Source: Streptomyces flavofungini
Lineage (GTDB): Bacteria; Actinomycetota; Actinomycetes; Streptomycetales; Streptomycetaceae
Reading direction: 5' to 3'
NCBI RefSeq assembly: GCF_014650815.1
Contig: NZ_BMVR01000012.1
Coordinates: 216,922-280,921 of the forward strand
Length of the DNA: 64,000 bases
In this document: one piece after another, positions 22,838-30,934 of the stretch
Position numbering within the stretch: position 1 is the first letter of the stretch
How the letters are laid out: each line of letters opens with the position of its first letter
Notes under the pieces: generated by a model
The model's input: the letters and a program-made list of their open reading frames with translations, nothing else
Databases searched by the model: none
Told to the model about the DNA's origin: nothing
Translations under genes and position numbers: made by a program

Positions 22838-25267
22838 ATGACGCAGCTCGGGCGACGGCACTTCCTCCTGCGCTCCGGCGCGATCACCCTCGGCGCGACC
22901 GGCGGGACAAGCGCCGTGACCGGCGGCCTCGCACCAGCGGCCGCCGCGCCACGCGGCGGCCTGTACGGCCCGAACCTCGCGCCCCTTGCGCCCACGGCCT
23001 TCCAGCGGCTGCCGCTGGGCAGCGTCACCGCTCGCGGTTGGTTGCGCGGGCAGCTGGACCTCCTGCTCGGCGGTCTTTTCGGAAGGTACGCGGAGGTCTC
23101 GCACTTCCTCGTCTTCGACGAATCCGGCTGGGTGCACCCGGACAAGGACGGGTGGGAGGAGGTGCCCTACTGGCTGCGGGGATACGTGGATCTCGCCGCC
23201 CTCACCGGGGACCGCACCGCCCTGGCGGCCGCCCGCAGATGGATCGACGCGATCGTCGCGACCCAGGAGCCGGACGGATTCTTCGGGCCCGGAAAACTGC
23301 GCACCCAGCACCGCGGCGGCCCGGACTTCTGGCCGTACCTGCCGCTCCTCCAAGCGCTCCGCTCGCACGAGGAGCTCACCGGCGACGAGCGGATCGTGCC
23401 GCTCATGTCGCGCTTCCTGCGCTTCATGAACGCCCAGGGCCCCGACGCCTTCAACTCCGGTTGGGTGTCCAAGCGTTGGGGCGACGGCCTCGATGTCGCC
23501 TTCTGGCTCTACAACCGCACGGAGGAGCCCTTCCTCCTGGACCTCGCCGACACGATGCACACCCATGGCGTGGACTGGTCCGCGGGCATCGCCGACTGGC
23601 ACAACGTCAATGTGGCACAGGGCTTCCGCGAGCCCGCCCAGTACGCGCTGCGCTCCGGAAAGGACGCGCACACCCGGGCCGCGTACCGGAACTACGCGAC
23701 CGCGATCGGAACGTACGGCCAGTTCCCCGGTGGCGGCTTCGCGGGCGACGAGAACGCCCGGCCCGGCTTCGGCGACCCCCGGCAGGGCTTCGAGACCTGC
23801 GGGATCGTCGAGTTCATGGCCAGCCATGAACTCCTCACCCGGATCACCGGCGACCCGGTGTGGGCCGACCTCTGCGAGGAGTTGGCCTTCAACCTGCTGC
23901 CCGCCGCGACGGACCCCGCCGGGTCGGGCGTCCACTACATCACCAGCGCCAACAGCATCGGCCTCGACAACCGTCGCAAGACCGAGGGACAGTTCCAGAA
24001 CGGGTTTGCGATGCAGGCGTTCCAGCCCGGCGTCGACCAGTACCGGTGCTGTCCGCACAACTACGGCATGGGCTGGCCCTACTTCACCGGGGAACTGTGG
24101 CTCGCCACCCCGGACCGGGGTCTCGCGGCGGCGATGTACGCGCCGTGCCGAGTGACCGCGAGAGTCGGCGACGGCACCTCCGTCACCATCACCGAGGACA
24201 CCGACTACCCCTTCAAGGAGACCATCACCCTCACCCTGGCCATGACCGAGCCCGCGCGCTTCCCGCTGCGCCTGCGCATACCCGGCTGGTGCGACCGGCC
24301 CCACCTCTCCGTCAACGGCACGCGGCTGCGGGCCCCGGACGGTCCGGCCTTCGCCGAGGTCGAGCGGACCTGGCGCAACGGGGACCGGGTCACGCTGCGG
24401 CTGCCGCAGCGCACCACCGTACGCACCTGGAAGAACGGAGCGGTCAGCGTCGACCACGGGCCCCTGACCTACTCCCTGCGCATCGGCGAGTCCTACGAGC
24501 GGTATGCGGGAACGGACGCCTTCCCGCACCTGGCGGTGCGCGCCACCACTCCTTGGAACTACGCGCTCGCACCCGACCCGCAGCAGGACCTCTCCTTCAG
24601 CGCTGAGCCAGGGCCGCTGACCGACGACCCCTTCACGCAGGCGGGCACTCCGGTACGCATCCGGGGCCGCGCCCGGCGCCTGAAGGAGTGGGTCGCGGAC
24701 GCCGAACACGTGGTGGCCCCGCTCCAGCGCGGCCCGGCCCGTGCCACCGGCGCGCAGGAGGAGGTGGCGCTCATCCCGATGGGCGCGGCACGGCTGCGCG
24801 TCACCGCCTTCCCCACCGCGGCCCCCGGCGGCCGCCCCTGGTCACCCGAGCCCGCCTACCACCGGATCGGGAACCGGCACAGCGGCAAGGTCCTCGCGGT
24901 CGACGGCATGTCCCTGGACGACGGCGGACGCGTGGTGCAGTTCGACAACTCCGGCACGGGCGACCACGCGTGGCAGCTCATCGACCGCGGCGAGGGCAGT
25001 TGCACAGTGCGCAACGGGCACAGCGGGAAGGCCCTCGGTGTCGAAGGCGCCTCGACGGCCAACAGTGCCCGCTGCGTGCAGTACACCGACGACGGCGCCG
25101 CGCATCTGCGCTGGGAGCGGGTCGACAAGGGTGACGGCTGGTTCCTGCTCCGCAACCGCCACAGCGGGAAGGTCCTCGGGGTGGACGGCATGTCGACGTC
25201 GAACAGCGCTCAGGTCGTGCAGTACGAGGACAACGGCACCGCGGACCATCTGTGGCGGCTGGTCTAG
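22838..25267 (+). CDS. Exported GH127-like beta-L-arabinofuranosidase with ricin domain
   Basis: An 809-residue exported enzyme. A twin-arginine signal (RRHFLLRSG) leads a Gly/Ala-rich export peptide of about 38 residues. The body matches the GH127/DUF1680 family: an alpha/alpha barrel with Glu and Cys in FETCGIVEFM and the paired Cys in YRCCPHNYG, which in characterised members bind zinc and supply the cysteine nucleophile. From about residue 670 a beta-trefoil ricin-type lectin domain follows, with three repeats around NRHSGKVL, NGHSGKAL and NRHSGKVL. It should release L-arabinose units from plant glycans outside the cell. A LacI-type site upstream suggests sugar induction. Confidence 0.88.
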   Translation: MTQLGRRHFLLRSGAITLGATGGTSAVTGGLAPAAAAPRGGLYGPNLAPLAPTAFQRLPLGSVTARGWLRGQLDLLLGGLFGRYAEVSHFLVFDESGWVHPDKDGWEEVPYWLRGYVDLAALTGDRTALAAARRWIDAIVATQEPDGFFGPGKLRTQHRGGPDFWPYLPLLQALRSHEELTGDERIVPLMSRFLRFMNAQGPDAFNSGWVSKRWGDGLDVAFWLYNRTEEPFLLDLADTMHTHGVDWSAGIADWHNVNVAQGFREPAQYALRSGKDAHTRAAYRNYATAIGTYGQFPGGGFAGDENARPGFGDPRQGFETCGIVEFMASHELLTRITGDPVWADLCEELAFNLLPAATDPAGSGVHYITSANSIGLDNRRKTEGQFQNGFAMQAFQPGVDQYRCCPHNYGMGWPYFTGELWLATPDRGLAAAMYAPCRVTARVGDGTSVTITEDTDYPFKETITLTLAMTEPARFPLRLRIPGWCDRPHLSVNGTRLRAPDGPAFAEVERTWRNGDRVTLRLPQRTTVRTWKNGAVSVDHGPLTYSLRIGESYERYAGTDAFPHLAVRATTPWNYALAPDPQQDLSFSAEPGPLTDDPFTQAGTPVRIRGRARRLKEWVADAEHVVAPLQRGPARATGAQEEVALIPMGAARLRVTAFPTAAPGGRPWSPEPAYHRIGNRHSGKVLAVDGMSLDDGGRVVQFDNSGTGDHAWQLIDRGEGSCTVRNGHSGKALGVEGASTANSARCVQYTDDGAAHLRWERVDKGDGWFLLRNRHSGKVLGVDGMSTSNSAQVVQYEDNGTADHLWRLV

Positions 25268-25320
25268 GCGCGGCACGCCCTCCCCCGGCTGGTCCAGGAG
25301 CGGCGCGCCCTCTCCGGTTC
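25261..25320. repeat. Imperfect 30-base tandem repeat over the GH127 stop
   Basis: Two 30-base units, 25261-25290 and 25291-25320, differ at a few positions. The first unit contains the TAG stop of the glycosidase gene; in the second the same place reads CAG. Confidence 0.6.
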
Positions 25321-25735
25321 ACACCCCCACGTACTGACTGACGTACTCACCGCTGGGCGGTATGGGCGTGATGACGTCGACGAGAACCCCCGAGGGATCG
25401 GCCACGATGAAGTGCCGCTGCCCGAAGTCCTCGCTGCGCAACTCCAGGGCGGGGCTGAGCCCTTCACGCACGACAAGGCGCTCCCATTCCGCGTCGACGT
25501 CCTCGACCTCCAGGTTGAGCAGGAGGCCCTGAGCGGGGAGGCGGTGGGCCTCCGGGATGGTCGGGTGGGTGTGGTCGAGGAGGGCGAGCTCGTACGGCGA
25601 GTCGCCAGGGCGGCGCAGGCTCACGTACCAGTCGGCCTCGAAGGTGGTCTCGAAGCCCAACAGTCGGGTGTAGAAGTCCCGGGATTCCGCGAGCCGGGCG
25701 GTGCAGATCACGGGATAGAAGCTGGTCAGTCTCAT
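25319..25735 (-). CDS. VOC/glyoxalase-fold protein
   Basis: A 138-residue protein with two beta-alpha-beta-beta-beta modules of the vicinal-oxygen-chelate fold (FYPVICTARLAESRDFYTRL near the start, FIVADPSGVLVDVITPIPP near the end). The Glu-containing strand that usually binds metal is present, but the reaction cannot be told; relatives include glyoxalases, dioxygenases and resistance proteins. ATG 25735 lies next to a double dyad and faces a TetR gene, so it is the probable target of that repressor. Confidence 0.87.
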   Translation of the reverse strand: MRLTSFYPVICTARLAESRDFYTRLLGFETTFEADWYVSLRRPGDSPYELALLDHTHPTIPEAHRLPAQGLLLNLEVEDVDAEWERLVVREGLSPALELRSEDFGQRHFIVADPSGVLVDVITPIPPSGEYVSQYVGV

Positions 25736-25751
25736 GGTCGCTCCCCATTCA

Positions 25752-25766
25752 CATACCGTTGGTATG
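25752..25766. promoter_or_regulatory. TetR operator 1 (VOC/TetR divergent promoter)
   Basis: CATACCGTTGGTATG: perfect six-base arms around GTT, 16 bases upstream of the VOC start. Confidence 0.65.
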
Positions 25767-25782
25767 CGAATGACGGTAGTCA

Positions 25783-25797
25783 CGTACTATCGGTACG
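25783..25797. promoter_or_regulatory. TetR operator 2 (VOC/TetR divergent promoter)
   Basis: CGTACTATCGGTACG: perfect five-base arms, sharing 10 of 15 bases with operator 1. The centres are 31 bases apart, about three helix turns. It is followed by three copies of ACCGTCA before the TetR gene. Confidence 0.6.
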
Positions 25798-25829
25798 TCA
25801 ACCGTCAACCGTCAACCGAGTGGAGCGCG

Positions 25830-26426
25830 ATGAGCCGGCAGGGTGTCCGGGCGCAGCAACGGGAGCAGACGAGGCGGACGTTGCTGCGGGAGAGCAGGCA
25901 GTTGTTCGCCGCTCAGGGCTACGGCGCGGTGGGGCTGGCCCAGATCGTCGAGGCGGCGGGGGTGACCAAAGGCGCGCTGTACCACCACTTCGACAGCAAG
26001 GCCGAGCTCTTCGGCGCCGTGCTGGAGGAGGTGCAGCGGGAGGTGGGGCGACGCGTGGCCGCGGCGGCCGAGGAGCACACCGACCGCTGGGATCAACTGA
26101 CGGCGGGCTGCCGCGAGTTCCTCACCGTGACCGCCGAGCCGGACATTCAGCGGATCATGCTCGTGGACGGGCCGTCCGTACTGGGCTGGAGCGCCTGGCG
26201 CGCCCTGGACGAGGCGTCCTCTGCCCACCACCTCCACGACGCCCTGACCGCCCTCGTCGCCGAGGGCACCCTCCCCCCACAGCCCGTGGCCCCTCTCACC
26301 CACCTCCTGTCCGGCGCCATGAACGAGGCCGCCCTGTGGCTGGCTTCCGCCGACGGGCCCACGGACCCGGCCGAGACCTGGGCGGCCCTCGAAGGACTGC
26401 TCAACGCCCTGCGCCACACGGGCTGA
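25830..26426 (+). CDS. TetR-family regulator
   Basis: A 198-residue TetR protein. Helix-turn-helix: LLRESRQLFAAQGYGAVGLA, then GVTKGALYHHFDSKAELF (residues about 20-65). The C-terminal ligand domain resembles that of Streptomyces regulators with the segment RIMLVDGPSVLGW. ATG 25830 has GGAG upstream and is the first Met after the operator pair; the open frame upstream crosses the operators. It should repress itself and the divergent VOC gene. Confidence 0.9.
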   Translation: MSRQGVRAQQREQTRRTLLRESRQLFAAQGYGAVGLAQIVEAAGVTKGALYHHFDSKAELFGAVLEEVQREVGRRVAAAAEEHTDRWDQLTAGCREFLTVTAEPDIQRIMLVDGPSVLGWSAWRALDEASSAHHLHDALTALVAEGTLPPQPVAPLTHLLSGAMNEAALWLASADGPTDPAETWAALEGLLNALRHTG

Positions 26427-26479
26427 AGGCCGCGATGCGGCAGACGGCCGAACGGCGCGGCGAGGGTTAGCCTCTGGCC

Positions 26480-26971
26480 ATGCCGAGCTTCGAGATCACA
26501 CCGATAGGCACGGTCCGCAACGACCGGACGGATGTCCAGCACACGGACAACTGGGGTGCCGTCCGCAGCACGATCACCGTCGACGAGCGCTTCGGCGAGG
26601 CGTGTCTCCAAGGCCTGGAAGGCTTCTCCCACGTGGAAGTCCTCTTCGTCTTCGACCAGTTCCCGGAACCCGACGACTACCGCGCACCGCGCCCCTACCG
26701 TGGCCGTTCCGACCTCCCGCCCGTCGGCATCTTCGCCGGACGTGGCCCCCGCCGCCCCAACCGCATCGGGGTGACGTGCTGCGCCATCGAAGCCGTCCAC
26801 GGGCGTGAACTGACGGTGGTGGGCCTCGACGCGGTGTCGGGCACGCCGGTCATCGACCTCAAGCCGACCAGGTGCCGTCGGCCGCCCAGATCCGCAACCG
26901 GTTGTGGACGCCCTTCCACGAGCCGAACTGCTCGGGCAGGTCCATCCACGGCGTCCCGGTGCGGTACTTGA
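26480..26971 (+). pseudogene. trmO: tRNA methyltransferase TrmO, 3' end replaced by IS sequence
   Basis: Residues 1-129 are a clear TrmO/TsaA domain (ITPIGTVRNDRTDVQHTDNW, VGIFAGRGPRRPNRIGVT, VVGLDAVSGTPVIDLKPT), the enzyme that N6-methylates t6A37 in some tRNAs. After KPT, near 26868, the natural C-terminus of about 30 residues is lost. The frame continues through antisense transposase DNA (RCRRPPRSATGC and on) to a stop at 26971. The conserved catalytic segments remain, so partial function is possible, but the end is foreign. The start ATG 26480 fits the family. Confidence 0.75.
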
Positions 26972-27083
26972 ACGCGATCGCGTCGATCACCTGCCGATGA
27001 TCCCGCCACCGCCCGCCCCGTCGAGGCGCCCGGTCGGGCAGCAACGGCTCAATGCGCGCCCACTGGGCATCAGTCAACGACAC
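26859..27083 (-). pseudogene. IS5-type transposase, N-terminal remnant
   Basis: A 74-residue frame from GTG 27083 reads LTDAQWARIEPLLPDR, GGRWRDHRQVIDAIAFKYRT and DLPEQFGSWKGVHNRLR, the conserved N-terminal domain of IS5-group DDE transposases. It stops after AADGTW, where it runs into trmO sequence. The DDE catalytic domain is absent, so it cannot transpose. Confidence 0.85.
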
Positions 27084-27120
27084 ACATCAACCAACGATCA
27101 GATGATCCGAAGGAAACGGC
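26868..27120 (-). mobile_element. IS5-group element remnant (about 250 bases)
   Basis: Only one end and the transposase N-terminus survive. The right edge is near 27120, judged from the end-like sequence upstream of the transposase start; the left edge is the break in trmO near 26868. No second inverted repeat or target duplication is evident, consistent with insertion followed by deletion. Confidence 0.65.
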
Positions 27121-27989
27121 CTAGCCGCAGGCGCAGCCACCCCCTGCCGGGGCGGGCGCTTGTGCCAGATGAAGATCTCTGTGCCCGGCTGGCGTTCGGA
27201 GAAGCGACCGGACGGGGAGGCCTCCCGGAGTACGCGGCGCAGGTCCGACTCGAAGGCTTCGCGGTGGGGACCGAACAGGTGCGGGGCCGAGAAGGACATC
27301 GAGAACACCTGGGCCACCAGGTCGTCGCAGTCGCGGTCCATGGGCTGGCCGCCGGGGGCGACGTGGCGGTCGGGGCCGGAGAATCCGGCGCGGGCGAAGA
27401 TGGCCGACTCACCGCCCGGTGTGCCCTGCGGGAGCGTTCCTCGGCCCGCTCGCCGCACCGGGCCGAGGTACGTCCTGACCAGGTCGTCCAGCGCGGCTCG
27501 GGGCGGGGCCGGGTGGGGCAGGTCCGCGTCGGCGCGGGGGGCCGTCTTCAGGTCCGAGATGTGCAGGAGTACGCCGTCGGGCGTGAGCATGTCCCGTACG
27601 GTCGCCGCCACCAGTTCGCGGTCCATCCAGTGGAACGACTGGGCGAAGGCGGCCGCCGTGAACGTGCCGAGGCCCGCGGGCAGGTCCTCGGCGCGGGCCC
27701 GCACCCAGTGCGTCTTCGCGGCCAGGCCCGCCTTCGCCGCCTGCCGTCCGGCCTCGGCGATCATTCCGGCGTCCGGATCCACGCCCACGACCTCGCCGAA
27801 CAGATCCACCAGCGTCAGGGCGACCGCGCCCGGGCCGCATCCCACGTCGAGAAGGCGGCCCCGCCCGTCGAGTCGCAGGGCCTCGGCCAGCGCCTTCGCC
27901 AGCCCCGGCGCGTACGGGAGCCTCCCCCGCGCGTAGTACGCAGCCGTCCCCGCGAACAAGCTCTCGTCCCACTCCCAGCCGTCGATCAC
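27087..27989 (-). CDS. Class I SAM-dependent methyltransferase with IS-derived tail
   Basis: A 300-residue methyltransferase. SAM motif I is LLDVGCGPGAVAL, with the acidic end of beta-2 in VVGVDPDAGMI and the post-motif region FAQSFHWMDRE. It belongs to the methyltransferase-11/25-like group acting on small molecules. GTG 27989 is used; the upstream open frame lacks methyltransferase similarity. The last dozen residues (RPFPSDHLIVG) are translated from the end of the IS remnant, so the natural C-terminus has been replaced. The catalytic domain looks whole. Confidence 0.85.
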   Translation of the reverse strand: MIDGWEWDESLFAGTAAYYARGRLPYAPGLAKALAEALRLDGRGRLLDVGCGPGAVALTLVDLFGEVVGVDPDAGMIAEAGRQAAKAGLAAKTHWVRARAEDLPAGLGTFTAAAFAQSFHWMDRELVAATVRDMLTPDGVLLHISDLKTAPRADADLPHPAPPRAALDDLVRTYLGPVRRAGRGTLPQGTPGGESAIFARAGFSGPDRHVAPGGQPMDRDCDDLVAQVFSMSFSAPHLFGPHREAFESDLRRVLREASPSGRFSERQPGTEIFIWHKRPPRQGVAAPAARPFPSDHLIVG

Positions 27990-28120
27990 ACCCGTCCCCG
28001 TCCCTCGTCTTGTTCGTTCGCGGAGTCGCCCGCCCGTCCGGGCCGCCCGATGATTCCACGGCTTGAGGGAGATGCGGCACGGCTTTTCCCGTGTCGTGCG
28101 GGGTGTGGGCGTCGCGCACA

Positions 28121-28171
28121 CGGTCAGTGCGGGGGCGCGGTCAGTGCGGGAGCGCGGTCAGTGCGGGAGCG
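28121..28171. repeat. 17-base tandem repeat, three copies
   Basis: Units at 28121-28137, 28138-28154 and 28155-28171 differ by one base. The third contains the stop codon and last codons of the TetR gene at 28158. Confidence 0.75.
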
Positions 28172-28820
28172 CGAGGAACCCGTCGACCACGCGGCGGGCC
28201 TTCGCGACCACGTCGGTTCCGCCCAGGCGCAGCTCCGTGTTGGTGGCCACCAGGACCGCGTCGATCTGGAAGGCCGTGAGGTCCGGGTCGAGTTCGGTGA
28301 TCTCGTGCGCGTCGACGGCGTGGCGCAGTTCGGCGGCGAGGACGGCCAGCCAGGTGCGGCGGTGGACGAGCAGGGTGTCGCGGACCTTCCCCGGTCGGCT
28401 GTCGAAGTCGGGGAGGCTCGCCGCCCAGAAGCAGCCTCCGTGGAACAGCGGTTCCTCGGCGTACGCGAGCCAGTGTTCCGTCAGTGCGCGCAGTCGCGCG
28501 GCGCCCGGTGCGGCAGTGCGCGCGGGACGGATGACCGCTTCCGTGAACGCCTCGCGCGCCGCTTCCGCCACGGCGAGCTGCAGGTTCTCCTTCGTCTTGA
28601 AGAGCGTCTGGATGCCGCTCTTGCTCAGCTCCAGGTCCGCCGCCAGGCGGCCGATGCTCAGACCGCTCAGGCCTTCAAGGGAGGCGACGTCCACGCCGTG
28701 GCGGGCGACCTTCCGGCGGGCGCGCATCCCCCGGACGAGGCGCTGATCCCCCGCGGCCTCCGCCCCGGCTGCGGCTGTTGGTGAACTCCGGTGCCCTGCG
28801 TGCTCGTTCATCGGCCCCAT
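28158..28820 (-). CDS. TetR-family regulator
   Basis: A 220-residue TetR protein. The helix-turn-helix is LSGLSIGRLAADLELSKSGI, then QTLFKTKENLQLAV. The C-terminal domain has the HGGCFWAASLPDFDSRPG segment seen in TetR proteins with a TetR_C_6-like domain. The start is ATG 28820 or 28811. The gene end lies in a tandem repeat, which may have reset its stop codon. A dyad at 28842-28861 lies just upstream, next to the divergent small gene and DUF3237 gene, which are its probable targets. Confidence 0.87.
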   Translation of the reverse strand: MGPMNEHAGHRSSPTAAAGAEAAGDQRLVRGMRARRKVARHGVDVASLEGLSGLSIGRLAADLELSKSGIQTLFKTKENLQLAVAEAAREAFTEAVIRPARTAAPGAARLRALTEHWLAYAEEPLFHGGCFWAASLPDFDSRPGKVRDTLLVHRRTWLAVLAAELRHAVDAHEITELDPDLTAFQIDAVLVATNTELRLGGTDVVAKARRVVDGFLALPH

Positions 28821-28841
28821 CCTGCCATGTGCTTGCACAAA

Positions 28842-28861
28842 ACATACGACCGATCGTACGT
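28842..28861. promoter_or_regulatory. TetR operator dyad (divergent promoter)
   Basis: ACATACGACCGATCGTACGT: eight-base arms with one mismatch, 22 bases upstream of the TetR start and 34 bases before the small plus-strand gene. Confidence 0.65.
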
Positions 28862-28894
28862 TTAGTTCAGCCGAGCTTCCCAGGAGGCGCGTCC

Positions 28895-29050
28895 ATGGAT
28901 GATTCACGCATGTTCGAGCTGACGCACGCCCTCGCCGCGGCCAACAGTCGGCAGGACGTTCCGGCCGCGCTCGGCGCCCGGCCCGGCGTCCCGACGGACC
29001 GGGTCCGGCGCACCCTGCTCCCCGTACCGACAGGAGGCAACGCAGCATGA
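28895..29050 (+). pseudogene. 51-codon SnoaL-like N-terminal remnant, coupled to DUF3237 gene
   Basis: A 51-residue frame with an excellent ribosome site (AGGAGG, eight bases before ATG 28895). MFELTHALAAANSRQDVPAA resembles the first helix of SnoaL/NTF2-like proteins of about 130-150 residues, but the rest of the fold is missing and the remaining 25 residues are unrelated. Its TGA overlaps the DUF3237 ATG by four bases. I read it as an internally deleted gene kept in the operon and still translated. Confidence 0.55.
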
Positions 29051-29541
29051 CAGTGGACCCGCGCGTGAAGGACGTCGGTGACGTCCGGACCGCTCATCTC
29101 TTCGACATCGTCGTCGACTTGGACCCCCGCCTGTCCATCGGCAGCGGCCCTTACGGCCGACGGGTCCTCTTCGGTGCCGCAGGCGGTACGTTCCACGGCC
29201 CGAGGCTGCACGGCGACGTGCTGCCCGGCGGCGGGGACTGGGCGCTGTTCGGCCCCGACGGCACGATGAACCTGGACGTGCGCCTGACCCTGCGGACCCA
29301 CGACGGCGCCCTCCTGCACATGACGTACGGGGGCCGCTGGGTCACTCCGCCCGAGATGCGCGAGGGGTTGGCCGATCCCGCCGAGCGGCACCGGATCGAC
29401 CCCAGCCGCTACTACTTCCGCACCAGCCCCCTCTTCGAGACCGGCGCCGAGCGCTATGCGTGGCTCAACGGCACGGTCTGCGTCGGGTCGGGCTACCTCA
29501 TCGAAGGCGGCATCGCCTACAAGGTCGCCCAGGTGCTGTGA
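29047..29541 (+). CDS. DUF3237 family protein
   Basis: A 164-residue protein of the DUF3237/UPF0311 family. Marks are ADL-type start TAHLFDIVVDLDP, then GGTFHGPRLHGDVLPGGGDW, LHMTYGGRW, YYFRTSPLFETGAERYAWLN and the C-terminal IAYKVAQVL. The fold is a lipocalin-like barrel; no reaction is established. AGGAGG lies ten bases upstream and the start overlaps the 51-codon gene. Likely regulated by the divergent TetR protein. Confidence 0.9.
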   Translation: MTVDPRVKDVGDVRTAHLFDIVVDLDPRLSIGSGPYGRRVLFGAAGGTFHGPRLHGDVLPGGGDWALFGPDGTMNLDVRLTLRTHDGALLHMTYGGRWVTPPEMREGLADPAERHRIDPSRYYFRTSPLFETGAERYAWLNGTVCVGSGYLIEGGIAYKVAQVL

Positions 29542-29548
29542 GGGATCG

Positions 29549-30118
29549 TCACGCGGAAGCCTGACGGGAGGCGGTGATCAGGAGTCGGGCGGCCTGGGCC
29601 GCCTGCTGCGCGGGGGCCGTGGTGCGGGTGATCGCCGCCGTCGCCATCGCGCCCTCGGCCAGCAGGAACACCTGCTCCCCCAGGCTCGCGGGCAGGCCCG
29701 CCCGCGCCACCAGGTCGGCCACATAGTCCCTGAACGCCGCCTTGTGCAGGCGCACTTGGCGGGCCACCGGCTCCGACGTGGCGCCCAGCTCGCCGTACGA
29801 GTTGATCCAGGCACAGCCGTTGAAGTCGGGCTCGGCGAACCACTCCCCCAGCCAGTCGAAGACCGCCAGGATGCGCCGCTCGGGGCTCTCGTGCCGCTCG
29901 ACATGCTCGGCCAGCTCGCGTCGCCAGCGCTCGTCGCGGCGCTCCAGGTAGGCCTCGACGAGGCGTTCCTTCGCGGGGAAGAGCTGGTAGAGGCGCTTGA
30001 GGGAGAGGCCGGACGCGGTGCGGATCTCGTCCATGCCGACGGACTGGATGCCGCGCCGGTAGAAGAGCCGCTCGGCCGCGTCCAGCGCCCGCTCCGCGGC
30101 GGTGACCGTGGTGTCCAT
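29549..30118 (-). CDS. TetR-family regulator
   Basis: A 189-residue TetR protein with helix-turn-helix ALDAAERLFYRRGIQSVGMD, then GLSLKRLYQLFPAKERLV, and a C-terminal domain with the WFAEPDFNGCAWINSYGEL segment. It resembles TetR proteins that sit beside DUF1348 or oxidoreductase genes. ATG 30118 fits the family start. Two identical-arm dyads at 30262 and 30297 lie between it and the DUF1348 gene, making both genes probable targets. Confidence 0.9.
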   Translation of the reverse strand: MDTTVTAAERALDAAERLFYRRGIQSVGMDEIRTASGLSLKRLYQLFPAKERLVEAYLERRDERWRRELAEHVERHESPERRILAVFDWLGEWFAEPDFNGCAWINSYGELGATSEPVARQVRLHKAAFRDYVADLVARAGLPASLGEQVFLLAEGAMATAAITRTTAPAQQAAQAARLLITASRQASA

Positions 30119-30261
30119 CGGCCGACGGCCTCCTGTCTCCGGTCCCTCTCTGGCCCCTGGGTGTTCCCCGGCTTGGCCTGGGGTTTTCCAGTATTCGGAG
30201 CCACCGTACCCCGTCAAGGGCGCGCCGCCGGGTTTGCCTCAGGGGCAAGGCGACTACCCAG

Positions 30262-30277
30262 GAGAACGCACGTTCTC
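30262..30277. promoter_or_regulatory. TetR operator 1 (TetR/DUF1348)
   Basis: GAGAACGCACGTTCTC: perfect seven-base arms around CA. Confidence 0.75.
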
Positions 30278-30296
30278 TAGAGTGGCCGACGAGGCA

Positions 30297-30312
30297 GAGA
30301 ACGAGCGTTCTC
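30297..30312. promoter_or_regulatory. TetR operator 2 (TetR/DUF1348)
   Basis: GAGAACGAGCGTTCTC: the same arms as operator 1, 35 bases away and 37 bases before the DUF1348 start. Confidence 0.75.
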
Positions 30313-30348
30313 CACCTGTGGTCACCATGAGCACCTGAAGGAGCCGAC

Positions 30349-30807
30349 ATGACGTCACGCCCCCCGTTCCCCCCGTTCGACGAGGAGACGGCCCTGCAGA
30401 AGGTCCAGGCCGCCGAGGACGCCTGGAACACCCGCGACCCCGAGCGCGTCGCGCTCGCGTACACCGTGGACTCGGTCTGGCGGAACCGGGACCGGTTCGT
30501 CACCGGCCGGGACGAGATCGTCGCGTTCCTGCGGGACAAGTGGTCCCGGGAGGGCGAGTACGCGCTGCGCAAGGAGCTGTGGGACTTCCACGGGCCGCGG
30601 ATCGCGGTGCGTTTCCAGTACGAGTGCCAGACGCTGGACGGCCAGTGGTGGCGCAGCTACGGCAACGAGCTGTGGGAGTTCACGGCGGAAGGGCTCATGG
30701 CCCGCCGCGAGGCCAGCATCAACGACACGCCGATCAGCGCGGCGGAGCGGCGCATCTTCGGGACCCGGCCGGAGAGCGAGCGTCGACAGCCGCTCCCCGT
30801 GCGGTAG
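30349..30807 (+). CDS. DUF1348 (SnoaL-like) protein
   Basis: A 152-residue NTF2-fold protein of the DUF1348 family: AEDAWNTRDPERVALAYT, DSVWRNRDRFVTGRDEIVAF, ELWDFHGPRIAVRFQYE and WWRSYGNELWEF are characteristic. Its function is not established. AAGGAG lies five bases before ATG 30349. Immediately before the ribosome site is a three-codon ATG frame (ATGAGCACCTGA), perhaps chance. Double TetR operators upstream imply inducible expression. Confidence 0.9.
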   Translation: MTSRPPFPPFDEETALQKVQAAEDAWNTRDPERVALAYTVDSVWRNRDRFVTGRDEIVAFLRDKWSREGEYALRKELWDFHGPRIAVRFQYECQTLDGQWWRSYGNELWEFTAEGLMARREASINDTPISAAERRIFGTRPESERRQPLPVR

Positions 30808-30934
30808 TCGGCCGCGCGGGGCGCGGCGCGACAGCCCTGGTTCCGGGCGGCGCACCCCCGCAACCAGGCCTCCCGCGTCCCTCGGCCTTCCCCGGCCGAC
30901 CGGACCCACCGCTCCTGCCGGACCCGCCGAACGG

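Noticed and set aside
26859..27120. Active insertion sequence
   Set aside because: Only the transposase N-terminus and one end remain; the catalytic domain is missing.
30327..30338. Three-codon upstream frame before the DUF1348 gene as an attenuator
   Set aside because: ATGAGCACCTGA is too short and has no ribosome site or alternative hairpins; probably chance.
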